Below are positions 11,001-23,064 of a stretch of 64,000 bases of DNA, one piece after another. The notes under the pieces are model-generated. The model worked only from the letters and a program-made list of their open reading frames with translations, was not told the origin of the DNA and did no database searches. The DNA comes from Dallia pectoralis (taxonomy: Eukaryota; Chordata; Actinopteri; Esociformes; Umbridae), in NCBI GenBank assembly GCA_029465975.1, contig CM055756.1:1932601-1996600 (forward strand), in the 5' to 3' direction. Position 1 is the first letter of the stretch. Each line of letters starts with the position of its first letter. A program made the translations under genes and the position numbers.

Positions 11001-12495
11001 ACTTGATTGAGTAGTGAACATGAAGGACCAGTCAGAATATATAGACTTCATTGAGTAGTGAACATGGAGGACCAGTCAGAATAAATAGACTTCATTGAGT
11101 AGCGAACATGGAGGACCAGTCAGAATAAATAGACTTCATTGAGTAGCGAACCTGGAGGACCAGTCAGAATAAATAGACTTCATTGAGTAGTGAACATGGA
11201 GGACCAGTCAGAATAAATAGACTTCATTGAGTAGTGAACATGGAGGACCAGTCAGAATAAATAGACTTGATTGAGTAGTGAACATGGAGGACCAGTCAGA
11301 ATAAATAGACTTCATTGAGTAGTGAACATGGAGGACCAGTCAGAATAAATAGACTTCATTGAGTAGTGAACATGGAGGACCAGTCAGAATAAATAGACTT
11401 CATTGAGTAGTGAACATGGAGGACCAGTCAGAATATATAGACTTGATTGAGTAGTGAACATGAAGGACCAGTCAGAATATATAGACTTCATTGAGTAGTG
11501 AACATGGAGGACCAGTCAGAATAAATAGACTTCATTGAGTAGTGAACATGGAGGACCAGTCAGAATAAATAGACTTCATTGAGTAGTGAACCTGGAGGAC
11601 CAGTCAGAATAAATAGACTTCATTGAGTAGTGAACATGGAGGACCAGTCAGAATAAATAGACTTCATTGAGTAGTGAACATGGAGGACCAGTCAGAATAT
11701 ATAGACTTGATTGAGTAGTGAACATGGAGGACCAGTCAGAATAAATAGACTTCATTGAGTAGTGAACATGGAGGACCAGTCAGAATAAATAGACTTCATT
11801 GAGTAGTGAACATGGAGGACCAGTCAGAATAAATAGACTTCATTGAGTAGTGAACATGGAGGACCAGTCAGAATAAATAGACTTCATTGAGTAGTGAACA
11901 TGGAGGACCAGTCAGAATATATAGACTTGATTGAGTAGTGAACATGGAGGACCAGTCAGAATAAATAGACTTCATTGAGTAGTGAACATGGAGGACCAGT
12001 CAGAATAAATAGACTTGATTGAGTAGTGAACATGGAGGACCAGTCAGAATAAATAGACTTGATTGAGTAGTGAACATGGAGGACCAGTCAGAATATATAG
12101 ACTTGATTGAGTAGTGAACATGAAGGACCAGTCAGAATATATAGACTTCATTGAGTAGTGAACATGGAGGACCAGTCAGAATAAATAGACTTCATTGAGT
12201 AGCGAACATGGAGGACCAGTCAGAATAAATAGACTTCATTGAGTAGCGAACCTGGAGGACCAGTCAGAATAAATAGACTTCATTGAGTAGTGAACATGGA
12301 GGACCAGTCAGAATAAATAGACTTCATTGAGTAGTGAACATGGAGGACCAGTCAGAATATATAGACTTGATTGAGTAGTGAACATGGAGGACCAGTCAGA
12401 ATAAATAGACTTCATTGAGTAGTGAACATGGAGGACCAGTCAGAATAAATAGACTTCATTGAGTAGTGAACATGGAGGACCAGTCATAATAAATG
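8049..12495. repeat. 4.4-kb minisatellite, 44-bp unit, about 100 copies
   Basis: The unit is GAATAAATAGACTTCATTGA + GTAGTGAACATGGAGGACCA + GTCA. Variants mark sub-families (ATAT for AAAT; TTGAT for TTCAT; GAAGG for GGAGG; CCTGG for CATGG; AGCGAA for AGTGAA). The left part (about 8570-9000) contains scrambled and partial units; the right half is regular and shows higher-order duplication. Each unit contains AATAAA and a 6-codon ATG-to-TAA frame. No gene lies inside. Confidence 0.97.
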
Positions 12496-13535
12496 TCTCC
12501 AACATTTCAAAAAACTGTTAACTGCGTGTATTTTATCTTAAATGTCATCGTAGGTAATCAACCTGGGGTTGACCTATTGGCTGAAATCCACCGTTGTTAT
12601 GAACATCACTTCTCTAAGTACTTAAAAAAACGGCAAGGCTTAATGAATACTTAACTTAACAAAACCATTTAGAAACGTAAACATCCTGGGGAAGCCGTTG
12701 TCATTTCCTGGAGGGACACAAGGGAACATGGGAAAGACAATCCCCTCAGACGTAAATGTAAATCTATGTCTATTCACAAAATAAATGTGTGTAAACGACC
12801 ATGCTTAAAAGTAACAAACAGGGTTTATTTAATGGCTGCAGTTGATAAAAAATGTTTATTATTACTTAATACAATTTTTGGTTTCAGTCTCATTTTGTTC
12901 AGAAAAGCAGGTATTATTGCCCCATTCCCCTCGACTCTCAAGCACTTTGTCCCCGAATCATTACAAACAAAGATTATGCCTCGGGTTTAACATCTCTCTT
13001 TTTACCCTTTAATTTCACCTTTTCCCTAGTCTGGTTGTTGGGTTCATTTAGACGGATAACTGAGGTATTGTGTGTGGATTGAAATAGTTCATATTCTTCT
13101 CTTTAGAATGATTAGTTAAATGCTGTAATGTAACAAACAAGGTGGTATTGTAACACAATGTGTAAGTGAAGGAGTCGGAATACTTTCAGAATGCTCTGTA
13201 AGTGCATTTTAACACACAAGTAGTATGTAGGCTACACATATTATACTTGTACTTGCAGTTATAATGATTACTTTGTGAATCGTTATCAAATACTATTTCA
13301 TTTTTATTTGATGCTATTTATTGTAGTATAGTACGATTTAGTTAAAAAAAAACTTTGAGTATACAGCGTTTATCCCATGTGACCCGACACACTTGAAACA
13401 TTTCCCCTCTACACCCTTCCTGCTTCTTCCCGGTAGTCATTCTTAGCCTTGTTTCTTTCCCTGCATGAGAGCCTGCTCTTTTAGCTCCTGTCTGGGGGGC
13501 TGTTGCTGTGTCTGACTGGACAGTCATCACTCAGG
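12496..13535 (+). promoter_or_regulatory. upstream region of pecam1 (probable promoter, weak evidence)
   Basis: Unique AT-rich sequence leading to the pecam1 start codon. No clear TATA box or CpG cluster. At 13415-13436 the sequence CTTCCTGCTTCTTCCCGG has two ETS-type cores (TTCC). ETS factors are known drivers of endothelial genes, but a site match this short is weak evidence. Confidence 0.25.
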
Positions 13536-13744
13536 ATGGACAACACACCTGCCTACCTGCCTCTGTTGCTGCTGTCAAGTCTGCTTGCTCTCTGTAAGGA
13601 CCAATAGCTCTGTTCTACTCCCTCGGTTGAGATGGGTACCTCCAATTCACCTTACATTCTTATTTGCCTATGTCTGTCTCTCATATGGTTTTCTCCTTCT
13701 TTGTCTTATTTCACTCACAGCACAAGTGGCTGCAGCTCAGTTAT
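13536..13744 (+). other. pecam1: pecam1 exons 1-2: signal peptide and cleavage region
   Basis: Exon 1 (13536-13593) encodes MDNTPAYLPLLLLSSLLAL and ends GT-donor in phase 1. A 24-nt micro-exon (13721-13744) encodes SQVAAAQL and leads into SFTIDSV of exon 3. A tiny second exon is also known in mammalian PECAM1. The start codon is the only in-frame ATG before the hydrophobic core. Confidence 0.88.
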
Positions 13745-16700
13745 GTGAGTATGAGATACTATTATTTCCTATTTACATTATTACAGGTATACAGTAGGTA
13801 TTTTTACGAAAATGCAAACAGTTAAAGGAGAATGATATAGCGACATAAAGGTCCAACTGCCTTCAAGATGTTACAAATTTTCCAGGTCTTGCATTTAAAA
13901 ACTCAGGGAAGGAAGTTCTGTTTGTTCTGTAAACAAGCAGGCTATTTTATGCACAAAATGGTAAATAAGTAATGAAATCGCTAAATAGGTAATGTGTCTG
14001 GATAATTTTGTATTTTCATATGTTCTGTTTGATACATTCAAGCTGCCTTAAAATTAATTCCCTAGTTTCATTGTTCCTCATCAGCATTGTTCTGCAAAAG
14101 ATTTGGTCTGAATCAACATGCAAACAAGTTTCAGCTGCTTTTGATACACCTACATTCTTTTTTAAATCTGTGCCATTATGTTAATTTTGTGCTGTTGATG
14201 GGGTACTCAGAGGAAGCTGGTGGCTTGAATTGTAAAAACTATCTATTCCCAAAGGCTGAGTCACAGCGTTGGATCCTAAATGTTTTTTGTTCGGTTCACT
14301 GCCTTTTCTCTTGCATGGTTGGGCTGTACCTATTCTAGGAGCATTACCAAAGAAGAAGTAGAACAAAATGGCTGCTTTGTTGTGTATCAGAGCAGGCCCC
14401 ATGTTGTTTCTGTGTTTAAGTTAAACTTGTACTCGGGCACTGCTACATTGTCCCCAGGGGACAGTAAGGTTGGCCTATGTTTAAGTGTTTTCATCCTTTT
14501 CTTGTTCCTCCACCTCCTGTGTACTGAGAAGTGGAGTGTAAATCCCCAGGGACTGGAGAAGAATACACATGCAGCGTATATAAGCCAAGCACAAACCAGA
14601 AACTGCCTGGCTTGTTTTCAAAAATGGTTCAGAGGCAGTTTGTGGCTTGAACAAAAAAAAACTTTAATCACAGTTGTTATGCACCCAAAATAATGGTTTT
14701 CATTAGTCCTGGTAGTCATCATGTGTTTGTGTGTATTTGTTTGGTTGGGCAGCATTCACCATAGACAGTGTGACGCTAAATGTGAATCCCAGCGGCAAGA
14801 TAAAGACCGGGACCATGGTGGACCTGTACTGTGAAGTCATTGTCAGCAAAGACCAGGATGTCGAGCTGACACACATCTTCAACTTCCTGCACAACGACGT
14901 TCTGGCGTACTCCAAAAACACCACAGACACCGCTGTCTCTTTCCAGCTCACTCCAGCCAGGGCTGCCAATTCCGGCACGTACGAGTGTCGGGTCACAGTT
15001 CTGAATAAGGACAGAAGAAGCATTACCCAGAAACTCCTCGTTACAGGTACTGAAACGTAGAAATCATCTCTGCAAGCACACGTTTTCCTGTTATTAGAAA
15101 ATATTTCCCTGTCACTGTATGAACCTTAACCTTACCGCGGTGACCTCGTCTATCGGACCACAGGGCTACAGACGCCCGTGCTGCAGGTGAACTCCACAAG
15201 GCCTTTTGTGGGGGAGGAGGTGACGGCCACATGCAGTGCCCCAGAAGAGGCCGGTTCCCTTTGCTTTTACTTCTACCAGAACGGGGAGCAGACCAAGCTG
15301 GTGAGAGCTACTGGGAACTCAAACATGGTAGAAACCAGGCTGGAGATGAAGCATACAGGGGATGTACACCTGCATTGTAACTATGGCATCCAAATGATGG
15401 CAGAGACAAGGAGGTCCAATGACAGTAATGCGATCCAGGTCACGGTCAAAGGTGAGAGGTCACTGGGACAAAAATATCTGTGGAGATTCGCACAATCTGA
15501 ATTCTAGTTGCTCCGCACGCATCCATGTTTTAACTCATTTATCGCCTCTTTCTCTTTGTACTATTAGAGCTTTTCATCACGCCTGTCATGAACATTCTTC
15601 CTGGCATCGTGATTGAGGGTGACATTGTGGAGTTTGTGTGTAGTGTGGTCAAACCTCCATTCCCTGTGTCGGTCTTCCTGACCAAGGACAGGAAGGTGCT
15701 CAAGCAGGCCACAAATAGTCTTAATCATCGGTTAAGAGTGCTGGCTGAAGACTCTGGAGAGTATGTGTGCAAGGCGGAACGTGGCAACTTGCAACGGGAG
15801 ACTTATAAGAGCGTCAAAGTCAAAGGCAAGTAATGGATGACTGCTTCTATTTTGAAAAATGCTCTATCAACATGATCTGTTGAACAATTTTTAACTAAAG
15901 TTATATATTTTCTTTACAAAAGCATTTCAGAAGTCCTCATTGCAAGGCTCCCGGGTCACCTTTGTCTTGTGACGGCCTTTGCACGGATATCTTCTCAACC
16001 AAATTGTCCTCTTTTGGAAAATGACTGAAAAAAGCAATGGTATAAAATGTTCATCAAATTGTTTGATATCCACAGATTTGTTCGCCAAGCCAGTTCTAGT
16101 CATGAGACCCAAAGAAGTATTCGAGGGAGTGAATTTCACGCTGAACTGCAAAACTGGTGGCCATTCCAACGAGAGAATCGACATTGAGGATGTGAAGTAC
16201 TCTTTGTTCCTGAACCAGGTCCTCCTGACATCAGGTGGGAGGTACAATGCAACAGCGCACTCATCTCTTAATGGCAACTACTCATGCCAGGCTCACTCCC
16301 ACGGCAGAGGTCAAACCCAGAAGGTCGTGAAAAAAAGCAACCAGATTGTTCTTGCGGCAAAAGGTGGGTCTCTCTGCGTAGATCGTTGTAGAAATCCTTG
16401 ACGTTCTCAACTTGTGCATTACGTGGTATCCTTTTTGTTTCTTAACTTTCTCTTCTTCGTCGATCCACCGTCCCTTTTTCAGTACCTGTGTCAGTTCCCC
16501 GTCTGAGTGTGGTCGGGGACAGGTTGATCCTTGGCAAGCCCTTCCAGCTACAGTGTCGGAGTGAAAACGGAAGTCTTCCCATCACCTACAGTCTGCAGAG
16601 CCCTAAAAACAAGGTTGTGTCCCAGGTGGTCAACACACTCCAGGATCTGGCCATCTTCAACGTAACTGCTATCGACAAAAGTAGTGATCTCAAAAGCTTC

Positions 16701-19083
16701 TCCTGTAATGCCCGGAATCATCCCAGTCAGCCGCTCAGAGCCGGAGGCCTCAGTAGAACGCCAATCATCATTGGTGAGCTTGGCCACACACTGCCAGTTA
16801 ATAACTGCGCCAGATGAACGCACGACTTACCACACGCAGCTACTGTTTATAAAACCGACTGGCGCAGTCACTGTAACCCATGACAACCCAGGATAACTGT
16901 AATGACACAACCAAATGATATTCCCTACAGAGCCCGTGTCCAAGCCGGGACTGAGCGTGAGGCCAACCAACGTGGCTGAGGGGCAAGACTTGAACCTGAC
17001 CTGCAGCGTTCAGCAGGGCACGCCTCCCATCACTTACACCTGGTACAGCAGTAAGAGTGACAAGCCCCTGTGGTCCACCACTGGCAATGTCATGCAGGGA
17101 TCACACGTTCTCCAAAGTGTCAGCAAGGAGCATGACGGAGGATACTACTGCGTCACCAGCAACCCATCTGAAGACAGCCGGAGAAGCGCAGTTATCACAG
17201 TTGGAGGTGAGGGGGAATGAGGTCTCAAACAAGAATGCTTGGTCACCCACGGGCGCTACATGTGTGAGTGGAGGTGATTGAGCTTTATCTAATGTAACCT
17301 CTGTGTCATTGCTTTGATTAGTGAAGATGGCCCCCTGGAAAAAGGGTCTGATAGTGGGGCTCTGCATCTTGCTCACAGTGGCTATCATCATCGTCATCAT
17401 CATCAAGAAAGGCTTTCGTCCTTCGCATAGAAAGAAAACAGGGGACCTGTCAGTGTAAGTTGGCCCTAAGCGTCGTTAAATAAACCATAGTTCCATGTCA
17501 GATGATGGACATAGCTTTAGTCGGCTGCACATGACAACATGGAATCCTTTAAAGTGAAGATTCATATTTAGGTGAATGCTTTCTCAGAGTTGTTCTTGGA
17601 GGCATTCTTCACGACTGAGCCATTATTTTGATTTTGAGTTTTGGAATTAGCATTACTAACATTGTCATTAATTAAAACTGTGCGTCCCAAGCAACAAAAA
17701 CTGGATTGCAAGCAAAAACAAACAAAAAAGAACCCAGAAAACACTAAATTCAGTAATCTGACGCGCTAGCACAAAATGTTTTGGCAACATACTGAAATAC
17801 TGGAATTAAATTATTTTAAATTGGCATTGTGCTTGTCATTTTCTGTAGCCACCACACACAGGCTCTGTTATTTAGCAACAATGTCATTGGTCGCTAGCAA
17901 ATGCTAAGTGGTTGTTCTTGGTGGTCCATAAGGTTATGTCCAAAAATGTGAATTGATACCATTTTCAAAGTCATTATAGGTTGAAGTATTGCTTTAAGAA
18001 GTAAGTGTCACGTGAGTGTTCTATGTTCATTGTGTTTTCATTCATGTGTCCTCCCTCTCAGGAAGGCAGCAAGCACTAAAGACGAAACTCTGAGACTGAC
18101 GCACGGAACAGCCAATGAGGCGGCCAATCGTAAGCTTTGCCCACAGACTGTATAGTAGTACAACCCATTTAATGGACCAATGGTTTGTACTACTGCACAA
18201 ATGTTTGTACTACTGCACATTCAGCATCTAAACATACTCCAAACGTACATCCTCTCAGGACATCTTTTGTTATGGTTATTGTTAGGTAGACCGTAAAAGT
18301 CATTGCCGAAAGTTGACAAATAAGGAAATCATTGGCAAATGTTGGCAAATAAATATTTTCTTTAAAAATGATGCAACCAAAGTTAAAGCAGAACACATTG
18401 GGAGTGCAACATGTTAACACACACGTCCACCAGGAAGTGAATGTAGATACCTTTATCTGAGCTATTCTGATCAAAACAGCCTTTTCTATTAGTAATTGAA
18501 TGTGACCCTGTCCTTTCTGACATACTGCTGGTTCTTGTGTCCTGCAGTCACTCCGGGTGTCATGGGAAGGAATGTCTGGAGTGAGAATGTCTCTGGTTCT
18601 GGTGAGTGTACCAGAAGTCATGGGTTCAACTAACTCTACAATAATAGCTACTGTTCACAGTATTACCTAAACATTTACCCTTTTACGTTCCCCTTTTACC
18701 TATTTGTTTCATCTTGCCCCTATATGTTTTCCCTTTCACCTATGTGTTTGTCCTGGAAAGATGTAGGCTGAAATATATTCTATTCTAGGAAGCCCATCAC
18801 AACCATTTCTGAATGTCTCTGTTTTCTTGACGACATACTCAGTCGTCTCACGGTCCTTCTGCTTTTCTGACGTCGCCCCTCTTATCCTCCCGACTTTAAT
18901 GTCCGATGAGTTCAGAAAAGGAGGAGAGGAAACGTGATGTTTTTGAAAATCTACAGGCAACAGAAAAACAAGGATATTGTCCTGGTTGAATCTTTTATAC
19001 CGTGGTTATAGTCAGAAAAACCCAACTGTTCGACTTTAAAAGAACAAGCATTGGTTTAACAGTAAGCAGATTAAAAGATATAT

Positions 19084-19141
<58 letters not shown>

Positions 19142-22100
19142 TGATGTTGTCTGAACTCCATCCAGCCTATAGACAAATAACGGATGTCTCCTTGTAAATG
19201 TGTAACAGTCAGTTTGACGGTTTTAGAGTCTGATGACCAAAGGAGTGAGGGGATTCCTGACGTCCAGTACACAGATGTCCAACCCCTGGAGGTAGACCCC
19301 AACAGAGGTGAGCGGGACAAGCTTCAATCCCCTTCCTCACACCACTAGAGCTCCATTTGCCGTATGTGAAACAAACGTGAGCTGTCCATTTGCATGTTCC
19401 TATGAAGCATGTGTTTATGTGTTCCCAGATCCCGTAAAGAAAGGCACAGACACGGTGTACAGTGAAGTGCGGAACTCATTACAGGGTACGACTGACGTTC
19501 CTCTCGATGTTCACAAAAGCCCCTTAAACACAGAGCAACGGCTAATAAGATGTGTTCTCTGGGTCAGGAAACCAGGCCAGGCTAACTGTAAACATCTGTA
19601 TTGTTAGTGTGTGCGTGGGGGGGGAGGGGACTATTAATAAAGCAGCATAGCCAGGTGTCTACTTCCTGCTTTTGTCAAATAGGGACTTCCTGTTAGTACA
19701 ATGTGACCTAATCACAGTTTCCATCTGTCGAGCCCTGTATGAATAACCCAGCATCGTCCCAGCGTTCGGTCTATTGTTGAGTCATTCAAAGTCGGACGTC
19801 AGAGACATTGAAACAAGGCAACAGCACAGGGGAGGGGAGGAGCAGTATTGGTTTTGGCCTGCCTCTATATTGGCAAACAATGGACTGGTTGTCAGGGAAA
19901 CTAATTAGTAGCACACCCGCTAGTGGCTGTAATGTGATAAGCCCAAGGTGTTCATGGGATAGATGGAGACTGGGCGGGTGGTGTTATTTATGAGCGTGCA
20001 GGCTAAGACGTATGTTCTGTCTATTCACTGGCTGCCGTCATTCCCTGAGCTTTGATCTGTTGTTTTCGCAGGTGTTGTGAAGTTGGAACAAGCTGACGGT
20101 GTAAGTGGGGCGATGTGCTGACATACACGCACCTAACGTTAATACATACAGAGACCTGATGACTTTGTTTATTGTTGACTTGAGGGTGGTGAGCAGTACC
20201 GCTGATAGCCATTTTGGTGCCCTAAGCATGATTCCTTTATGATGCCACCCCCCCCCCCCAACCAACCCGAGGAAAAAACGTTGTTTTTGCAGTTTTTTCT
20301 TCTTTCTCTTCTCTGATCCTGACTCCTACTGTCTTTTGGGGGACATTTCCCAAATACTTGATAGCCTGCTACCAAACGGGGGGGGGGGGCATCGTTACGT
20401 TCTAGCGCAATTAAATACTTCTCCCGCCCGGTATTTTATAAGCATCCCTAAAAAGTGCCTAAAAATGTTTCGATACGGAGATAATATGGGCATTATAATT
20501 GTTATGACTATTTTTGGTGCCCCCCCAGCACTTGGTGCCCCCCCAGCACTTGGTTCCCCCCCCCAGCACTTGGTGCCCCCCAGCACTTGGTTCCCCCCAG
20601 CACTTGGTGCCCCCCAGCACTTGGTTCCCCCAGCACTTGGTGCCCCCCAGAACTTGGTGCCGCCCCAGCACTTGGTAACCCCCAGCACTTGGTGCCCCCC
20701 TCAGCACTTGGTGCCCCCCAGCACTTGGTGCCCGCCCCAGCACTTGGTTCCCCCCAGCACTTGGTGCCCCCCAGCACTTGGTGCCACCCCCCAGCACTTG
20801 ATGCCTCCCCAGCACTTGGTGCCCCCCAGCACTTGGTGCCCCCCAGCACTTGGTTCCCCCAGCACTTGGTGCCCCCCAGCACTTGGTTCCCCCGCAGCAC
20901 TTGGTGCCGCCCCAGCACTTGGTAACCCCCAGCACTTGGTGCCCCCCAGCACTTGGTGCCCCCTCAGCACTTGGTGCCCCCCCCAGCACTTGGTGCCCGC
21001 CCCAGCACTTGGTTCTCCCCAGCACTTGGTGCCCCCCAGCACTTGGTGCCCCCAGCACTTGGTGCCCCCCAGCACTTGGTGCCCCCCAGCACTTGGTGCC
21101 ACCCCCCAGCACTTGGTGCCCCCCACCGCACTTGATGCCCCCCCAGCACTTGGTGCCCCCCAGCACTTGGTGCCCCCCAGCACTTGGTTCCCCCCAGCAC
21201 TTGGTGCCCCCCAGCACTTGGTTCCCCCCTCAGCACTTGGTGCCCCCCAGCACTTGGTGCCCCCCAGCACTTGGTTCCCCCCAGCACTTGGTGCCCCCCA
21301 GCACTTGGTGCCCCCAGCACTTGGTGCCCACCCAGCACTTGGTGCCCCCCAGCACTTGGTGCCCCCCAGCACTTGGTGCCCCCCAGCACTTGGTGCCCCC
21401 CAGCACTTGGTGGCCCCCAGCACTTGGTTCCCCCCAGCACTTGGTGCCCCCCAGCACTTGGTGCCCCCCGCACTTGATGCCCCCAGCACTTGGTCCCCCC
21501 AGCACTTGGTGCCCCCAAGCACTTGGTTGCCCCCCAGGCACTTGGTGCCCCCCAGCACTTGGTCCCCCCCAGCACTTGGTGCCCCCAGCACTTGGTGCCC
21601 CCCAAGCACTTGGTTGCCCCCCAGGCACTTGGTGCCCCCCAGCACTTGGTCCCCCCCCAGCACTTGGTGCCCCCAGCACTTGGTGCCCCCAAGCACTTGG
21701 TTGCCCCCCAGGCACTTGGTGCCCCCCAGCACTTGGTCCCCCCAGCACTTGGTGCCCCCCAGCACTTGGTCCCCCCAGCACTTGGTGCCCCCCAGCACTT
21801 GGTCCCCCCCAGCACTTGGTGCCCCCCAGCACTTGGTCCCCCCCAGGACTTGGTGCCCCCAGCACTTGGTCCCCCCCCAGCACTTGGTTCCCCCAGCACT
21901 TGGTGCCCCCCAGCACTTGGTCCCCCCAGCACTTGGTCCCCCCCAGCACTTGGTTCCCCCCAGCACTTGGTGCCCCCCAGCACTTGGTGCCCCCAGCACT
22001 TGGTCCCCCCAGCACTTGGTGCCCCCCAGCACTTGGTCCCCCCCCAGCACTTGGTGCCCCCAGCACTTGGTCCCCCCCAGCACTTGGTTCCCCCCCAGCA

Positions 22101-22878
22101 CTTGGTGCCCCCCCAGCACTTGGTGCCCCCCAGCACTTGGTTCCCCCCAGCACTTGGTGCCCCCAGCACTTGGTGCCCCCCAGCACTTGGTTCCCCCCAG
22201 CACTTGGTGCCCCCAGCACTTGGTCCCCCCCAGCACTTGGTCCCCCCCAGCACTTGGTTCCCCCAGCACTTGGTGCCCCCCCCAGCACTTGGTGCCCCCC
22301 AGCACTTGGTCCCCCCAGCACTTGGTGCCCCCAGCACTTGGTCCCCCCAGCACTTGGTGCCCCCCCAGCACTTGGTCCCCCCCCAGCACTTGGTGCCCCC
22401 CCAGCACTTGGTCCCCCCCCAGCACTTGGTTCCCCCAGCACTTGGTCCCCCCAGCACTTGGTGCCCCCCAGCACTTGGTTCCCCCCAGCACTTGGTGCCC
22501 CCCAGCACTTGGTGCCCCCCAGCACTTGGTCCCCCCCAGCACTTGGTGCCCCCCCAGCACTTGGTCCCCCCCCAGCACTTGGTTCCCCCCCAGCACTTGG
22601 TGCCCCCCAGCACTTGGTGCCCCCAGCACTTGGTGCCCCCCCAGCACTTGGTGCCCCCCCAGCACTTGATGCCCATGGTGGGAGCGGCGGCGCTGGTGGT
22701 GAGATTGTGACTCAGCACAGAAGGAAGAAATATCTTGAGTACCCAGATACTGCATTAATAGACATGATTATTTTTCTAAAGTAAATATGTATTTTGTCTA
22801 TTTCAGCAAGGCTCAGTTGAATATGCCCAGCTAAACCACAGTGACCATGAGTTGGAGGACCAGGAGCATGAACCATGA
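13536..22878 (+). CDS. pecam1: platelet endothelial cell adhesion molecule 1 (CD31), 15 coding exons
   Basis: Homophilic Ig-superfamily receptor of endothelium, platelets and leukocytes, signalling through tyrosine motifs that recruit SHP phosphatases (family knowledge). Exons: 13536-13593, 13721-13744, 14753-15046, 15164-15451, 15568-15825, 16076-16363, 16483-16773, 16931-17206, 17322-17454, 18062-18129, 18548-18601, 19227-19307, 19429-19485, 20072-20100, 22807-22878. All junctions keep frame; total 2271 nt, 756 aa (human 738). Exons 1-2 encode a Leu-rich signal peptide; exons 3-8 encode one Ig domain each, every one with its Cys pair (for example LYCEV/YECRV, LTCSV/YYCVT). Exon 9 is the membrane exon, residues 601-620. 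Exons 10-15 form the cytoplasmic tail with Y692, Y715 and Y739. Identity rests on domain number and order, the SFTIDSV start of domain 1, the VQYTDV and TVYSEV motifs 23 residues apart, and similar length. The exon 5 donor is GC, not GT. The last intron holds a 2.2-kb minisatellite. Confidence 0.95.
14753..17206 (+). other. pecam1: pecam1 exons 3-8: six C2-type Ig domains, one per exon
   Basis: Six phase-1 exons of 294, 288, 258, 288, 291 and 276 nt each encode one Ig domain with the two B/F-strand cysteines and, in domains 1, 3 and 6, the D-x-G/N-x-Y-x-C style F strand (NSGTYEC, DSGEYVC, DGGYYC). N-glycosylation sequons are visible (NTT in domain 1, NST in 2, NFT, NAT and NYS in 4, NGS and NVT in 5, NLT in 6). 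Exon-per-domain, phase-1 layout is typical of the family. Confidence 0.93.
17322..17454 (+). other. pecam1: pecam1 exon 9: transmembrane exon
   Basis: Encodes a short extracellular stalk, then GLIVGLCILLTVAIIIVIII (residues 601-620) and a basic stop-transfer (KKGFRPSHRKK). Ends in phase 2 at a consensus GTAAGT donor. Confidence 0.93.
19083..19138. repeat. (TA)n microsatellite in pecam1 intron 11
   Basis: About 25 uninterrupted AT dinucleotides between exons 11 and 12. Confidence 0.95.
19227..19485 (+). other. pecam1: pecam1 exons 12-13: the two conserved tyrosine motifs
   Basis: Exon 12 (19227-19307) encodes VQYTDV with Y692, an ITIM. Exon 13 (19429-19485) encodes DTVYSEV with Y715, matching the ITSM-type TxYxxV. 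The 23-residue spacing equals that of the two human tyrosines. Confidence 0.92.
20513..22672. repeat. 2.2-kb C-rich minisatellite in pecam1 intron 14, about 120 copies
   Basis: The unit is 16-19 bp, CCCCCCAGCACTTGGTG with C-run length and GTG/GTT/GT variants. The proximal part alternates GTGCC and GTTCC units; from about 21490 GTCCC units are mixed in. Longer patterns recur (AAGCACTTGGTTGCC then CAGGCACTTGG at about 21509, 21603 and 21689). The minus strand is G-run rich. It produces open frames of up to 777 codons on both strands, judged artefacts. Confidence 0.97.
22807..22878 (+). other. pecam1: pecam1 exon 15: last coding exon with a third ITIM-like motif
   Basis: The acceptor TTTCAG at 22801-22806 joins exon 14 (GGT|GTAAGT donor) in phase 0. 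The exon encodes QGSVEYAQLNHSDHELEDQ and ends HEP-stop. VEYAQL fits V-x-Y-x-x-L (Y739). The stop codon sits in a local CCATGA/GAACCATGA tandem repeat that continues past the stop. Confidence 0.88.
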
Positions 22879-23058
22879 GCCATGAACCATGAACCATGCC
22901 AAGACCACCAATGATAATTATTCTTTAACTTATTTAGCCTATTGACCCACAGGAGCTGGTTTCACATGGCTTTTGTTCGGCTTGCAACATATTTTTACAC
23001 CTCTTCCTGTCCCAGTGCGTACAGTCTTTTAAGACTAAAAAAATGTATGTAATTTTTA

Positions 23059-23064
23059 AATAAA
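23059..23064 (+). promoter_or_regulatory. pecam1: pecam1 polyadenylation signal
   Basis: AATAAA 181 bases after the stop codon, in AT-rich 3' untranslated sequence. Confidence 0.7.

Noticed and set aside
8049..12495. CRISPR-like array of regular repeats
   Set aside because: There are no unique spacers; repeats are directly adjacent 44-bp units. This is a vertebrate minisatellite.
20336..22784. Open frames of 777, 684, 644, 584 and 431 codons on both strands
   Set aside because: They are translations of a stop-free 16-19-bp minisatellite in a pecam1 intron. All frames on both strands are open, with only PALGAPQHLV / GGTKCWG type repeats, no domain and no splice or start context.
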